This document shows positions 11,722 through 21,257 of a DNA stretch of 64,000 bases, in pieces. The translations under genes and the position numbers were made by a program. The notes beneath the pieces were generated by a model. The model ran no database searches. It saw only the letters and a program-made list of their open reading frames with translations, and had not been told where the DNA came from. The DNA lies in the NCBI RefSeq assembly GCF_004346225.1, contig NZ_SMAJ01000007.1, positions 140,161 to 204,160 of the forward strand. The letters run 5' to 3'. The DNA comes from Paralcaligenes ureilyticus (lineage in GTDB: Bacteria > Pseudomonadota > Gammaproteobacteria > Burkholderiales > Burkholderiaceae_B). Position 1 is the stretch's first letter. Every line of letters begins with the position of its first letter.

Positions 11722-11849
11722 TGCGGAAATGGCACCCACAAGGGGTGCCGCTACATTGGCGACCGGTGCGTTTATGTAGCGCAACCGGTACGTTTTCTAA
11801 TGCGACCAGTACGTTTTTGTAGCGGCACCCCTTGTGGGTGCCATTTTTT
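11722..11849. repeat. REP pair with tandemly repeated spacer
   Basis: A minus-orientation copy at 11729-11755 and a plus copy at 11818-11848 (stem GGCACCC/GGGTGCC, tail of seven T) face each other. Between them a unit of 21-22 bases recurs three times, recognisable by ACCGGTGCGTTT at 11762, ACCGGTACGTTT at 11784 and ACCAGTACGTTT at 11805. The plus copy with its T-run is a good intrinsic terminator after ihfB. Confidence 0.8.
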
Positions 11850-11970
11850 TTCTATCGCGCTCAGCGATTTCTGGCCTGTATATGAAGGCTTGCGATCCGA
11901 TTCCCCGTACAATTAAGTAAGTAACCGGTGACTTATTTTTCGTTTCCACCGGACTATTGGAGTTCTCGCT

Positions 11971-12294
11971 ATGCGTTACCTGGTATGGGTGTTGCGACTA
12001 TTGGTGTTCGTGCTGGTGTTGTTGTTTGCCCTTAAAAACACGGGGCCGGTCGACATCCACTTCTACTCAGATTACACGGTAACCGGCATCCCGCTTATTG
12101 TCGTGATGCTGGTGACTTTCGTGCTGGGGGCCTTGTTCGGGCTGTTGCTGGCCGTGCCTGCCCTGATGCGCCGGCGTCGCGAAACCCGCAAGCTGCAGCG
12201 CGATCTGCGCCGTCTGCAAGACAGGTACGCGCACCCTGCGGTCCAGACCCAGGCTGTCGCCCCGGAAACGGTGGCGCCGCTGTCTCCTTTGTAA
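11971..12294 (+). CDS. lapA: LapA family inner-membrane protein
   Basis: Small protein of 107 residues with two hydrophobic segments (about 5-24 and 39-64) followed by a basic, helical cytoplasmic tail (RRRRETRKLQRDLRRLQDRY). This is the layout of LapA/YciS (DUF1049), which works with LapB in controlling lipopolysaccharide synthesis through LpxC turnover. It precedes lapB by 24 bases, as in E. coli. ATG 11971 is preceded by GGAG (TTGGAGTTCTCGCT). Its role is taken from the family and the neighbour. Confidence 0.88.
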   Translation: MRYLVWVLRLLVFVLVLLFALKNTGPVDIHFYSDYTVTGIPLIVVMLVTFVLGALFGLLLAVPALMRRRRETRKLQRDLRRLQDRYAHPAVQTQAVAPETVAPLSPL

Positions 12295-12318
12295 AATCTT
12301 GTACCTGAGGTCGTAAGC

Positions 12319-13542
12319 GTGGATTTTGAACCGTGGTGGCTGATTGCCGTACCCATTCTGTTTGCCTTGGGCTGGATCGCGGGGCGTGTGGACGTCAGGC
12401 AAATGCTGTCGGAGACGCGCAATTTGCCCGACTCTTATTTCAAAGGGCTTAATTTCCTGTTGAATGAAGAGCCCGATCAGGCAATCGATGCCTTTGTCGA
12501 AGTCGCCAAGCTTGACCCTGAAACGACCGAACTGCACTTCGCGCTGGGCAGCCTGTTTCGGCGCCGCGGCGAAGTGGAACGAGCCATACGCGTGCATCAA
12601 AGCCTGCTGTCGCGAGCCGATTTACCTGTAGCGGATCGTGAACATGCGCAACACGAAATCGCTCAGGATTTTCTCAAGGCAGGGATGCTCGATCGGGCTG
12701 AACAGGCGTTCGAAACTGTGCAGGACACCCGTTTTGCTCTTCCCGCGGTACGGGCCCTGATTCGCATTTACGAATCCGAGCACGACTGGCCGCGGGCGAT
12801 CGATGCGGTCAAGCGCCTGCGCGCTCTGGTCGACGAGCCGGTTCCGCAGCTCGTGCACTATCAGTGTGAACGTGCGCAATTGGCCATGAGTGCCAAGCCG
12901 CCCGACCTGCAGGCCGCCAGCGAAGCGCTCGATGCCGCCGATCATGCCGCGCGGGCTTTGCGCGGGCAGGCGAACGGGCAGGCTTGCGAAGCCCGGATAG
13001 CCATGTCGCGGGCCAGTTTGGCCAAACTGAATCAGAACGCCGGGCGCGAGCGCATGTATCTGGAATCAGTGCTGACGGCCGCGCCCGAGTATGCGGGGCT
13101 GGTTGCCGCCGATATTCTGGAACTTTACCGTGCCGCGGGACAACAAGTGCAGGGGTTGGAGCTACTCAAAAATCACTACGCGCGCTATCCGTCGCTGGAT
13201 ATGTTCAATGTGGTGTTTCGCGAGCTGCGGCTGCAGCAGGGCTATTCACCCGCCTGGGAATTTGCCCGCGAGGCCTTGCGGGCTCATCCGTCGCTGCTGG
13301 GCCTGGATCGACTGCTCGAAGCCGAGATGTCCAGTGGCGATACGCCAGCCGCGGCATCAGGCGTGACGCCCGGCGCGGATCTGGGTCTGTTGCGTTCCCT
13401 GATCCATAAGCATACCCAGCGTCTGGATCGTTATTCGTGTCGCGTGTGCGGCTTTGAAGCGCGTCATTTCTACTGGCAGTGTCCGGGTTGTAATTCCTGG
13501 GAAACCTATGAACCTCGTCGTCTCGAGGAGTTGAAGCCATGA
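12319..13542 (+). CDS. lapB: Lipopolysaccharide assembly protein B
   Basis: LapB (YciM) is a membrane-anchored TPR protein that brings LpxC to FtsH and links LPS transport to its synthesis. The 407 residues hold an N-terminal membrane anchor (WWLIAVPILFALGWIAG), a run of TPR repeats from about residue 35 to 330, and a C-terminal rubredoxin-type metal knuckle with CRVCGF and CPGC. The start is GTG 12319 after a GAGG site. It overlaps hldA by four bases (ATGA), so LPS control and heptose synthesis are coupled. Confidence 0.93.
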   Translation: MDFEPWWLIAVPILFALGWIAGRVDVRQMLSETRNLPDSYFKGLNFLLNEEPDQAIDAFVEVAKLDPETTELHFALGSLFRRRGEVERAIRVHQSLLSRADLPVADREHAQHEIAQDFLKAGMLDRAEQAFETVQDTRFALPAVRALIRIYESEHDWPRAIDAVKRLRALVDEPVPQLVHYQCERAQLAMSAKPPDLQAASEALDAADHAARALRGQANGQACEARIAMSRASLAKLNQNAGRERMYLESVLTAAPEYAGLVAADILELYRAAGQQVQGLELLKNHYARYPSLDMFNVVFRELRLQQGYSPAWEFAREALRAHPSLLGLDRLLEAEMSSGDTPAAASGVTPGADLGLLRSLIHKHTQRLDRYSCRVCGFEARHFYWQCPGCNSWETYEPRRLEELKP

Positions 13543-14465
13543 TTTTTCCGTTGGAAGCGGTTCACCGCGTGAACGTGTTGGTGGTGGGCGACGTCATGCT
13601 GGACCGTTACTGGTTTGGCGAAGTCGAGCGGATTTCGCCCGAGGCGCCGGTGCCGGTGGTGCGGGTGGCGCGGCGCGAAGACCGGCTGGGCGGGGCGGCC
13701 AACGTGGCGCGTAATATTGTGGCGATGGGCGCCCGGGCGACCCTGCTGGGCATCGTGGGCGCCGACGAGGCGGGCGAGCAGATTCAGGCGCTTTCGAGCG
13801 AGGCGGGCGTCGTTGCACGGCTGGTGACGGATTCCGCCTTGCATACCACGCTGAAAATGCGGGTGCTGGGGCGGCAGCAGCAATTGCTGCGCATCGATTT
13901 CGAACAGACTCCCGTCAAGGCCAGTCTGGCGCGCATCGAGGCCGAGTTGTCGGCCCTGGTGGCCAAGCACGACATGTTGGTGCTTTCCGATTACGCCAAA
14001 GGCGCGCTAGGCCAGGTCGAAGCCTTGATCCGGATTGCGCGCCACGCCGGGGTGCCGGTGTTGGTTGATCCCAAGGGGCATATGTACAAACGCTATTTCG
14101 GCGCGACCATGATGACGCCCAATCGCGCCGAAATGCGAGAGGCGATAGGACACTGGCAGACCGAGGAAGAACTGGCCAGCCGCGCGCAGGCGCTGCGTAC
14201 AGAGCTTGAGCTGGAAGCCCTGCTGGTGACACGGTCCGAGCAGGGCATGACCCTGTTTACCCAAAATGGCCGCGAGCACATCGATGCCCAGGCTCACGAG
14301 GTATTCGATGTGTCGGGCGCTGGCGACACGGTATTGGCGGCGCTGGCGGTGACGCGCGCAGCCGGCCTGGATTGGGGCGATGCGGTCAAGTGGGCCAATC
14401 GCGCCGGCGGCATTGTGGTGGGAAAACTCGGAACTTCGGTGGTGACGGCGGGAGAGCTGACATGA
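13539..14465 (+). CDS. hldA: D-glycero-beta-D-manno-heptose-7-phosphate kinase
   Basis: PfkB-family (ribokinase-like) sugar kinase making heptose 1,7-bisphosphate for the LPS core. At 308 residues it carries only the kinase domain; the cytidylyltransferase-like adenylyltransferase domain of E. coli HldE is absent, so a separate hldC is expected elsewhere. Visible motifs are the N-terminal [26 protein letters not shown], the GGAANVARN sugar-binding region and the C-terminal [14 protein letters not shown] with the catalytic aspartate. It overlaps lapB and hldD by four bases each. Confidence 0.94.
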   Translation: MIFPLEAVHRVNVLVVGDVMLDRYWFGEVERISPEAPVPVVRVARREDRLGGAANVARNIVAMGARATLLGIVGADEAGEQIQALSSEAGVVARLVTDSALHTTLKMRVLGRQQQLLRIDFEQTPVKASLARIEAELSALVAKHDMLVLSDYAKGALGQVEALIRIARHAGVPVLVDPKGHMYKRYFGATMMTPNRAEMREAIGHWQTEEELASRAQALRTELELEALLVTRSEQGMTLFTQNGREHIDAQAHEVFDVSGAGDTVLAALAVTRAAGLDWGDAVKWANRAGGIVVGKLGTSVVTAGELT

Positions 14466-15442
14466 TTATTGTGACCGGCGGTGCAGGCTTTATCGGCAGC
14501 AATCTGGTGGCGGGCCTGAATCGTCGCGGCTATTCCGATATTTTGGTGGTCGACGATCTGACTGAGGGCGATAAGTTCATTAATCTGGTCGGCGCCCATA
14601 TTGCCGACTATATGCATAAAGACGATTTCCGCCGGCGCGTGGCGCTTGGGCAGTTGGGCGCGGTCGAAGCGGTCATCCATCAAGGGGCTTGCTCTGACAC
14701 GACCGAGCGCAATGGCCAGTACATGCTCGATAATAATTATCGCGTTACGCTTGAACTGTTCGAATATTGTCAGGCGCACAAGATTCCCTTCCTGTATGCC
14801 TCATCGGCCGCCGTGTATGGGGCGGGCCCGGTTTATGCGGAAAACGTCGCCAATGAGTCGCCGCTGAATGTGTACGGTTATTCAAAATATCTGTTCGATC
14901 AGGTGCTGCGCCGTCGTTGGCCCGAACTGAAGGCGCCTGTGGTGGGCTTGCGCTATTTCAATGTTTATGGGGCCCACGAACAGCACAAGGGGCGTATGGC
15001 GTCGGTCGCGTTTCACAACATGCAGCAGTTCAGGGCGGAAGGGCACGTGCGCCTGTTCGGCGGTTGGGACGGCTATGCCGACGGCGGCCAGATGCGCGAT
15101 TTCGTGTATATCGACGATGTGGTGGATGTGAACCTGCATTTTCTCGACCACCCCGAGCAATCAGGCATTTTCAATTGCGGCACCGGGCGCGCGCAGCCCT
15201 TCAATGATGTGGCTCGAACGGTCGTCAACAGCCTGCGCGTCAAGGCGGGGCAGCCTGCGCTGTCGCTGCAGGAACTGGTCGATCGGAAGTTGATACGCTA
15301 CATTGCCTTTCCCGAAGATTTGAAAGGGCGTTATCAAAGCCATACCGAAGCCGACATGACCCAGTTGCGTGCGGCGGGCTACGACCGGCCGTTTAGCAGC
15401 GTCCAGGACGGTGTGTCGGCTTATGTGGATCGGTTGTTTTAA
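14462..15442 (+). CDS. hldD: ADP-L-glycero-D-manno-heptose 6-epimerase
   Basis: Short-chain dehydrogenase-fold epimerase that makes the final ADP-heptose donor for the LPS inner core. The 326 residues start [20 protein letters not shown] (NADP-binding GxxGxxG), with SSAAVYGAG near residue 119 and the catalytic YGYSK near residue 139. ATG 14462 overlaps the hldA stop as ATGA; the open frame upstream of it is a shadow of hldA. A truncated REP hairpin lies 12 bases after the stop. Confidence 0.96.
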   Translation: MIIVTGGAGFIGSNLVAGLNRRGYSDILVVDDLTEGDKFINLVGAHIADYMHKDDFRRRVALGQLGAVEAVIHQGACSDTTERNGQYMLDNNYRVTLELFEYCQAHKIPFLYASSAAVYGAGPVYAENVANESPLNVYGYSKYLFDQVLRRRWPELKAPVVGLRYFNVYGAHEQHKGRMASVAFHNMQQFRAEGHVRLFGGWDGYADGGQMRDFVYIDDVVDVNLHFLDHPEQSGIFNCGTGRAQPFNDVARTVVNSLRVKAGQPALSLQELVDRKLIRYIAFPEDLKGRYQSHTEADMTQLRAAGYDRPFSSVQDGVSAYVDRLF

Positions 15443-15453
15443 TTTCGTTGATA

Positions 15454-15474
15454 TGGCACCCCTTGTGGGTGCCA
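15454..15474 (+). repeat. Partial REP copy
   Basis: Stem GGCACCC/GGGTGCC with loop CTTGT, plus orientation, but lacking the GTAG head and followed by A-rich rather than T-rich sequence. It therefore looks like a REP remnant without terminator function on this strand. Confidence 0.65.
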
Positions 15475-15636
15475 AAAACCCTTAGCGCCACGCCAACCAA
15501 ACCCATCGCTCCCAACGTAACACTACGCATGGATGGATTGGTGTGCAGGGCCTATCCTCGCGTGGACCGATCTTCGATCATGGAGCTTATGGAAATCCTG
15601 GGTTTCCATATTCATTCCATTCTTCGGAGACTCATC

Positions 15637-16185
15637 ATGAATCCCTTCACTGAATCCACCGTAGCCCGCCCGCTGACCGATAAGGAAATGGCAGTCACTA
15701 GGACTGCCGCAAAAACGTGCCTGCCGCTCATCCACGGCAGCCATTCCTCTCGCCCCGCGTCGCGTTTGCGGCCGACGCGGCCGTTTTGGCGGCCCGTAGT
15801 GGGCGCGATAGGATTGGCTGCGGGCTTGGCGTTATCCGGCACTGCCTACGCTGTTGACGCCAATGCGGCCACGCAGGCGCAGCTTGAATCGGTGCGCGGC
15901 ATAGGTCCGAAAACAGCACAAATCATCATCGAAGAACGTGTGCGCGGCGGCAAGTATGAATCTTTCGATGATCTGTCCGAACGGGTCAAAGGCATAGGCC
16001 CGAAAAAAGCCGCTACGTTGCAGGCCGCCGGGTTAACAGTGGGAGCGGCCGGCGGCGTCTCGGCGATCACCGCAGGCGCTGTGCCGCTTGTTTCGGCGGG
16101 CGATGCTAAATCGCAGGCCGGTTCGTCGGCGTTGTCGGGCAAAAATAAACCAGCGCGAAAACCGGCAGGCAAGCCTGCCAAATAA
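15637..16185 (+). CDS. comEA: ComEA-like helix-hairpin-helix DNA-binding protein
   Basis: Periplasmic or membrane-anchored DNA-binding protein of the competence ComEA type. Of 182 residues, about 54-73 form a hydrophobic anchor (PVVGAIGLAAGLALSGTAYA), followed by two helix-hairpin-helix motifs (LESVRGIGPKTAQIIIEER and VKGIGPKKAATLQAAGL) and a disordered, basic, Ala/Lys-rich tail. ATG 15637 has a GGAG site seven bases upstream. Residues 18-37 are encoded by a decayed REP pair, which explains the unusually long, odd N-terminus before the anchor. Whether that extension is kept or cleaved is unknown. Confidence 0.85.
   Translation: MNPFTESTVARPLTDKEMAVTRTAAKTCLPLIHGSHSSRPASRLRPTRPFWRPVVGAIGLAAGLALSGTAYAVDANAATQAQLESVRGIGPKTAQIIIEERVRGGKYESFDDLSERVKGIGPKKAATLQAAGLTVGAAGGVSAITAGAVPLVSAGDAKSQAGSSALSGKNKPARKPAGKPAK
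15688..15745. repeat. Decayed REP pair inside comEA
   Basis: This aligns with the head-to-head pair at 8671-8745: a first hairpin (GGCAGTC/GACTGCC around ACTAG), the spacer AAAAACGTGCCTGCCG(C/T)TCAT, and a truncated second copy (CGGCAG..CCATT) that has lost its loop and one arm. The first stem carries a C-to-T and a matching G-to-A change. It is read in frame as part of comEA. Confidence 0.75.
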
Positions 16186-16278
16186 AGAGCCGGGTTGTTA
16201 TGGCGTTGATTGTGGTTTTGCAGAGGAGGGTAATTGCCAATATGCGGGCGTCTGCAGGAGGCGCCTGCGTAAACCACG

Positions 16279-16352
16279 ATGGCACCCACAAGGGGTGCCG
16301 CTACAAATACGTGGCCGTAGCGGGTGTAGGGGCACCCCTTGTGGGTGCCATG
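16279..16352. repeat. REP head-to-head pair before cysM
   Basis: A minus-orientation copy at 16279-16305 and a plus-orientation copy at 16325-16352, both with stem GGCACCC/GGGTGCC. The plus copy reads TGTAGGGGC, one change in the head region, and is not followed by a T-run. The pair sits 40 bases upstream of the cysM start, so it must lie within or near the cysM promoter or leader. Confidence 0.82.
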
Positions 16353-16391
16353 GTTTTAGGGCCGCAGCCTTGTTCGGTGTATGATTTCTGC

Positions 16392-17297
16392 ATGAAAAAA
16401 TACCCCACTATCGAAGACACCGTAGGCGCCACGCCGCTGGTGCGTTTGCAACGTATTCCGGGCGCCGCTGGCGAACCGCGCGGCAATGTCATTCTGGCCA
16501 AGCTCGAGGGCAATAATCCGGCAGGCTCGGTCAAGGACAGGGCGGCCCGTTCCATGATTCGGCGCGCCGAAGAACGCGGCGACATCAAGCCTGGCGATAC
16601 GCTTATCGAAGCCACCAGTGGCAATACCGGCATTGCGCTGGCAATGACGGCGGCGGTGCGCGGCTACAAAATGGTTTTGATCATGCCCGATAACCTCACG
16701 CTCGAGCGGCGTGCGGCCATGACCGCTTATGGCGCGCAGCTAATCCTTACCCCCGCCAAGCAGGGGGGCATGGAATACGCTCGTGACCTGGCTCTGGAGA
16801 TGCAGGCCGAGGGCAAAGGCAAGGTGCTCGATCAGTTTGCCAATCCGGACAATACTCTGGCCCACATTGAAACAACAGGCCCGGAGTTATGGCAGCAGAC
16901 CGACGGCCGCATTACGCACTTTGTCAGCGCCATGGGGACGACCGGCACGATCATGGGCATGGCCACTTATCTGCGTTCGAAAAATTCAAAGATTCAGATA
17001 ATCGGTGCGCAGCCGGCCGAAGGGTCGCAAATCCCCGGCATTCGCAAATGGCCCGAGGCCTACCAGCCCAAAATCTATGATCCTTCCAAGGTCGATGCCT
17101 TTGAACTGATCGATCAGGCGGACGCCGAAAACATGGCGCGCCGGCTGGCGAGCGAAGAGGGGATCTTCGGCGGAATTTCGTCCGCTGGTGCCCTGGTGGC
17201 GGCCTTGCGAGTCGCCGCCCGGGTGGAAAACGCCACCATCGTGTTCATTGTGTGCGACCGTGGCGATCGCTATTTGTCTACTGGCGTATTCAACTGA
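16392..17297 (+). CDS. cysM: Cysteine synthase B
   Basis: PLP-dependent O-acetylserine sulfhydrylase of the CysM type, which can use thiosulfate as well as sulfide. The 301-residue protein starts MKKYPTIEDTVGATPLVRLQ; the PLP lysine is in NNPAGSVKDRAARSMI and the cofactor-phosphate loop in EATSGNTGIAL. The first ATG of the long open frame (16200) would add 64 residues made from REP sequence; ATG 16392 is the family start. It converges on mltB with 34 bases between the stops. Confidence 0.95.
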   Translation: MKKYPTIEDTVGATPLVRLQRIPGAAGEPRGNVILAKLEGNNPAGSVKDRAARSMIRRAEERGDIKPGDTLIEATSGNTGIALAMTAAVRGYKMVLIMPDNLTLERRAAMTAYGAQLILTPAKQGGMEYARDLALEMQAEGKGKVLDQFANPDNTLAHIETTGPELWQQTDGRITHFVSAMGTTGTIMGMATYLRSKNSKIQIIGAQPAEGSQIPGIRKWPEAYQPKIYDPSKVDAFELIDQADAENMARRLASEEGIFGGISSAGALVAALRVAARVENATIVFIVCDRGDRYLSTGVFN

Positions 17298-17331
17298 TAC
17301 CGGCGCACCTGGATCGGCCCCTGGCCGTTAT

Positions 17332-18501
17332 TCAATTAGGCCCGGCGCTTCCCACGCGCTCGGCAATGGCCGTCGCCAGGTCGGCCACTGAAGCGGCATA
17401 GAAGTAGCTGTGGTTGTAATGGGTGATGGCGAAGAAATTCGGCGTTCCGGTGCGGTATTCGTTCAGGTTGCGCGGCTCGTCGATCAGGTCTACGACCCCG
17501 ACGGGATATTTCTCCCAGGCGGTGTTGCGCGCGTCCGGCCGCACGCGGGCGCCTTTGGCGCTAAGCTCGGGCCAGCTAAGGCTGGGCTTGAGCCCGCCTG
17601 CGACCAGCGAGCCGGCGTCGGCGGGCAGAACGACCGGCGCAAAGACCGGCAGGCCCGGCACCCAACCGTGCTCGCGCAAGTAGTTGGCGACCGACAGGAT
17701 CGCGTCCGTGGCATTGCTAGCCAAATCGATGTGCCCGCTGCCGTCGCCGTCTACGGCAAAGCGCAGGATGCTGCCCGGCATGAACTGAGGCAGGCCGATG
17801 GCGCCGGCGTACGAACCTTCCACATCGAGCGCGTTCAGTTTTTTCTCATTGTCCAACTGGATCAGATCGGCCAATTGGTCGCGAAATAGCTGGCTGCGTT
17901 CGGGGCGTGTCGAGTCCGGAAAGCGGAATCCCAAGGTGGCCAGCGCGTCGAGCACGGCAAAATCGCCGGTCTGGCGTCCATAGATGGTTTCGACGCCGAT
18001 AATGGCGACGATAATCGATGGCGACACGCCATATTGGCGGCTCGCCCGATCGAGCGCCGCGCGGTTCTCGTTCCAGAAGGCCGTTCCAGCCTTGATGCGT
18101 ATGGGTTCGACAAAACGTTTGCGGTAAGTTACCCAGCTGCGGCGCAGCCGGGTTTTCCCGGGCGTCATCAATCTGGCTACGGTCGCGTTGTAGCGGGCGC
18201 TTTTAAGCAGCGTTTCGACCCGGGCGAGCGGCACTTGGCGGGTTTGTGCGACTTCGCGGGCATACGCTTGTATGTCGGGCTTGAGCTGGCCGCGGGCGTC
18301 GGTGAACCCTTCAGCGCTGTTGATCGATCTGCCTGCCTTGATGGAGGGCTGTTCGCCGTTGTCTCCGCGTAGTTGAGCTTGCGTCTGGATCGGTGCCTGG
18401 GGCTGGGCCGGCGAGGGGGCCGTTTTGGTTGTGGCGCAGCCTCCGAGCAGGGTAATTAGCAAGGTCGCTTGCAATATACGGGCAGGTTTGAACATAATCA
18501 T
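17332..18501 (-). CDS. mltB: Lytic murein transglycosylase B
   Basis: Outer-membrane lipoprotein that cleaves the glycan strand of peptidoglycan with formation of 1,6-anhydromuramic acid. The 389 residues begin with a lipoprotein signal peptide ending LLGGC, so the mature protein starts at that cysteine. The SLT_2-type domain contains the catalytic glutamate in IIGVETIYGRQTGDFA and the later motif YAGAIGLPQFMPGS. Starts at 18501 or 18495 (MFKPAR) are both possible. The divergent deacetylase-like gene starts only four bases away, so each promoter must lie in the neighbouring coding sequence. Confidence 0.93.
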   Translation of the reverse strand: MIMFKPARILQATLLITLLGGCATTKTAPSPAQPQAPIQTQAQLRGDNGEQPSIKAGRSINSAEGFTDARGQLKPDIQAYAREVAQTRQVPLARVETLLKSARYNATVARLMTPGKTRLRRSWVTYRKRFVEPIRIKAGTAFWNENRAALDRASRQYGVSPSIIVAIIGVETIYGRQTGDFAVLDALATLGFRFPDSTRPERSQLFRDQLADLIQLDNEKKLNALDVEGSYAGAIGLPQFMPGSILRFAVDGDGSGHIDLASNATDAILSVANYLREHGWVPGLPVFAPVVLPADAGSLVAGGLKPSLSWPELSAKGARVRPDARNTAWEKYPVGVVDLIDEPRNLNEYRTGTPNFFAITHYNHSYFYAASVADLATAIAERVGSAGPN

Positions 18502-18505
18502 CCTT

Positions 18506-19435
18506 ATGCAGACCCTCTATATTACCCACCCCTCTTGCCGCTTGCATGAAATGGGCCCATCGCACCCCGAGTGTCCGGAGCGCCTGGACGCGATCAATGA
18601 TCAATTGCTGGCAAGCGGCGTGCTTGGCTTTCTGGACGAAAGGCAGGCCGTCAGGGCCGGCCGCGCCGATGTGCTGCGTGTGCATACGCGGCGGTATCTT
18701 GAGTACCTGGATGCGCATTCGCCCACTCGCGCCGGTACTTACTTTGAGCTGGATCCGGACACGCTGATGAATCCGCATACGCTGGAAGCGGCGTGGATGG
18801 CCGCAGGCGCCGGTCTGGTGGGGGTTGATGCGATTATGCGCGGCGAGGCCAGCACGGCGTTTTGTTCAGTGCGCCCGCCTGGGCATCATGCGCGTCCGGG
18901 CGAGGCCATGGGGTTTTGCATTTTTAATAACCTGGCCGTGGCCGTAGCCCATGCGCTGGACAACTATGCGCTGGCGCGGGTCGCGATCATCGATTTTGAT
19001 GTGCATCACGGCAACGGTACCGAAGAAATGTTTGCGGGCGACGACCGGGTGTTGATGTGCAGTTTTTTCCAGCATCCTTTTTACCCGCATTGCGGCGCCG
19101 GGAAAGTGGCGAGCAACATGGTGAACATCCCGGTTCCGGCCTATACCGCCGGCGCCGCCTTGCGGCAATTGATGAGCGATATCTGGTTGCCTAGGTTGCA
19201 GGCTTTCGAACCCGAATTCATTTTTGTGTCGGCCGGGTTCGATGCGCATCGCGAAGACGATATGGCGCAGTTGGGCATGGTCGAGTCCGACTATGCCTGG
19301 ATGACCGAGCAGATTGTTGCGCTGGCCGATAAAACGGCACAGGGGCGGATCGTCAGCTTTCTCGAAGGCGGCTATAACCTGTCTGCGTTGGGGCGTAGCG
19401 CCGTGGCGCATATCAAGGCGTTGGCCAGGCTGTAG
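18506..19435 (+). CDS. Histone deacetylase-like (AcuC/HdaH family) hydrolase
   Basis: Zinc-dependent amidohydrolase of the arginase/deacetylase fold, 309 residues. Family motifs in order: HPECPERL near residue 21, RPPGHHARP with the catalytic histidine pair, the metal ligands in DFDVHHGNGTEE, and SAGFDAHRED near residue 250. Bacterial members deacetylate acetylated proteins, polyamines or other small amides; the substrate here is unknown. I chose ATG 18506; the open frame upstream overlaps mltB on the other strand. Confidence 0.88.
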   Translation: MQTLYITHPSCRLHEMGPSHPECPERLDAINDQLLASGVLGFLDERQAVRAGRADVLRVHTRRYLEYLDAHSPTRAGTYFELDPDTLMNPHTLEAAWMAAGAGLVGVDAIMRGEASTAFCSVRPPGHHARPGEAMGFCIFNNLAVAVAHALDNYALARVAIIDFDVHHGNGTEEMFAGDDRVLMCSFFQHPFYPHCGAGKVASNMVNIPVPAYTAGAALRQLMSDIWLPRLQAFEPEFIFVSAGFDAHREDDMAQLGMVESDYAWMTEQIVALADKTAQGRIVSFLEGGYNLSALGRSAVAHIKALARL

Positions 19436-19565
19436 AATGCTAGAATCTACATCAATTTTCCACTCTGGTTCCCGAATCGCTGCGCCTGGTCTGACGGGCG
19501 CTATGCCCTATGCGTGATGGCAACATGAGTGCGAGCCGTTTTTTATTTCTCTGGAGAATGCTTCG

Positions 19566-20315
19566 ATGAAGGTGCTGGTGCCTGTCAAGCGTGTCGTTGA
19601 TTTCAACGTTAAAGTGCGCGTCAAGTCTGATCAAAGCGGCGTGGATATCGCCAATGTGAAGATGTCCATGAATCCCTTTGACGAAATTGCTCTCGAAGAA
19701 GCAATGCGCCTGAAAGAAAAAGGGCTGGTTGCTGAAGTCGTAGCGGTGTCCTGCGGTGTGGCGCAATGCCAGGAAACCCTGCGCACGGCCATGGCCATTG
19801 GCGCCGACCGCGCGGTTTTGGTGCAAACCGATGTGGCGCTCCAGCCTTTGGCGGTCGCCAAGTTGCTGCGTGCTTTGGTCGATAAAGAGCAGCCGCAATT
19901 GGTCATCCTGGGCAAACAGGCTATTGATGACGATGCCAATCAAACGGGTCAGATGCTGGCCGCGTTGCTGAGCTGGCCGCAAGCCACTTTCGCCAGCAAA
20001 GTCGAGCTGGCGGGCGATACGGTTGCGGTCACCCGTGAAGTCGATGGCGGCCTGGAAACACTGTCGCTCAAGCTTCCGGCCATTATCACCACCGATCTGC
20101 GCCTGAACGAGCCGCGCTACGTCACCTTGCCCAACATCATGAAGGCGAAGAAAAAGACGCTCGATACGATCACGCCCGAAGCGCTGGGCGTTGATGTAAC
20201 GCCGCGATTGAAAACGCTGAAAGTATCCGAGCCCCCGGCGCGCTCTGCGGGCGTTACGGTTCCCGACGTGGCGGCGCTGGTTGAAAAACTCAAAAACGAA
20301 GCCAAGGTGATTTGA
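19566..20315 (+). CDS. etfB: Electron transfer flavoprotein beta subunit
   Basis: Small ETF subunit that binds AMP and, with EtfA, passes electrons from acyl-CoA dehydrogenases to ETF:quinone oxidoreductase. The 249-residue protein starts [19 protein letters not shown] and carries the conserved adenine-nucleotide segment [16 protein letters not shown] near residue 118. The ATG follows a CTGGAGAA ribosome site. Stop and etfA start are separated by two bases. The pair serves the acyl-CoA dehydrogenases at 28109 and 49400, the former normally being its direct neighbour. Confidence 0.96.
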   Translation: MKVLVPVKRVVDFNVKVRVKSDQSGVDIANVKMSMNPFDEIALEEAMRLKEKGLVAEVVAVSCGVAQCQETLRTAMAIGADRAVLVQTDVALQPLAVAKLLRALVDKEQPQLVILGKQAIDDDANQTGQMLAALLSWPQATFASKVELAGDTVAVTREVDGGLETLSLKLPAIITTDLRLNEPRYVTLPNIMKAKKKTLDTITPEALGVDVTPRLKTLKVSEPPARSAGVTVPDVAALVEKLKNEAKVI

Positions 20316-20317
20316 TC

Positions 20318-21247
20318 ATGACGATTCTTGTAATAGCTGAACACGACAATTCACACTTGAAAGTGGCCACGAGAAATACCGTGGCGGCAGCGGCGAAGAT
20401 GGGTGGCGACGTGCATGTGCTGGTTGCCGGCAGCGGCGCCCAGGTTGTGGCCGACCAGGCATCGAAAGTCGCCGGGGTGGCCAAGGTTTTGCTGGCCGAT
20501 GCGCCTCACTTGGCCGAAGGGCTGGCCGAGAATGTCGCGGCGCAAGTGCTGGCTGTTGCTCAGAACTACAGTCATATTCTGTTTCCCGCCACCGCGTCGG
20601 GCAAGAACGTGGCGCCGCGGGTGGCCGCCCGGCTGGATGTGGCGCAGGTGTCCGATATTATCGCGGTCGATTCGCCCGACACATTCCAGCATCCGATATA
20701 CGCCGGCAACGCCATCGCTACGGTCCAGTCGTCCGATCCGATCAAGGTGATTACTGTACGTACCACGGGTTTTGACGCGGTTTCCGAGCAGGGTGGCCAG
20801 GCGGTCATCGAAACGTTGGCGGCCGAAGCCGATTCGGGCTTGTCGTCTTTTGTAGGGCGCGAGGTGGCGCAAAACGATCGCCCCGAGCTGACGGCCGCAA
20901 AAATAGTGGTCTCGGGCGGGCGGGGCATGGGCAGCGCCGAGAACTTCAAGATTCTCGACCCCCTGGCCGACAAGCTGGGAGCAGCGCTGGGCGCCTCGCG
21001 CGCGGCCGTTGACGCCGGGTACGCGCCCAACGACTGGCAGGTGGGGCAAACCGGCAAGATCGTGGCGCCGCAGTTGTATGTGGCGATCGGGATTTCCGGG
21101 GCTATCCAGCATTTGGCCGGCATGAAAGACTCCAAGGTCATCGTGGCGATCAACAAAGATGCCGAAGCGCCGATTTTCGGGGTGGCCGATTATGGTCTGG
21201 TCGCCGATTTATTCCAGGCTGTTCCCGAGCTGGTCAAAGCGTTGTAG
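20318..21247 (+). CDS. etfA: Electron transfer flavoprotein alpha subunit
   Basis: FAD-binding ETF subunit, 309 residues. The C-terminal FAD domain is clear: VVSGGRGMGSAENF, ASRAAVDAGYAPNDWQVGQTG, LYVAIGISGAIQHLAGM and VAINKDAEAPIFGVADYGLV. I chose ATG 20318 (MTILVIAEHDNSHLK); the TTG at 20312 overlapping etfB is less likely. A REP copy starts ten bases after the stop and may terminate the transcript. Confidence 0.96.
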   Translation: MTILVIAEHDNSHLKVATRNTVAAAAKMGGDVHVLVAGSGAQVVADQASKVAGVAKVLLADAPHLAEGLAENVAAQVLAVAQNYSHILFPATASGKNVAPRVAARLDVAQVSDIIAVDSPDTFQHPIYAGNAIATVQSSDPIKVITVRTTGFDAVSEQGGQAVIETLAAEADSGLSSFVGREVAQNDRPELTAAKIVVSGGRGMGSAENFKILDPLADKLGAALGASRAAVDAGYAPNDWQVGQTGKIVAPQLYVAIGISGAIQHLAGMKDSKVIVAINKDAEAPIFGVADYGLVADLFQAVPELVKAL

Positions 21248-21257
21248 GGGGCTACCC

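Noticed and set aside
11919..11934. Near-palindrome AAGTAACCGGTGACTT upstream of lapA
   Set aside because: Imperfect in two of 16 positions, single copy, and no regulator nearby to tie it to; not enough to call an operator.
16200..16391. 64-residue N-terminal extension of cysM
   Set aside because: Made of REP sequence and not part of the family; the internal ATG 16392 matches CysM.
17315..17330. CGGCC-CCT-GGCCG hairpin between cysM and mltB as a terminator
   Set aside because: Stem of only five pairs and just two T residues after it; too weak to assert.
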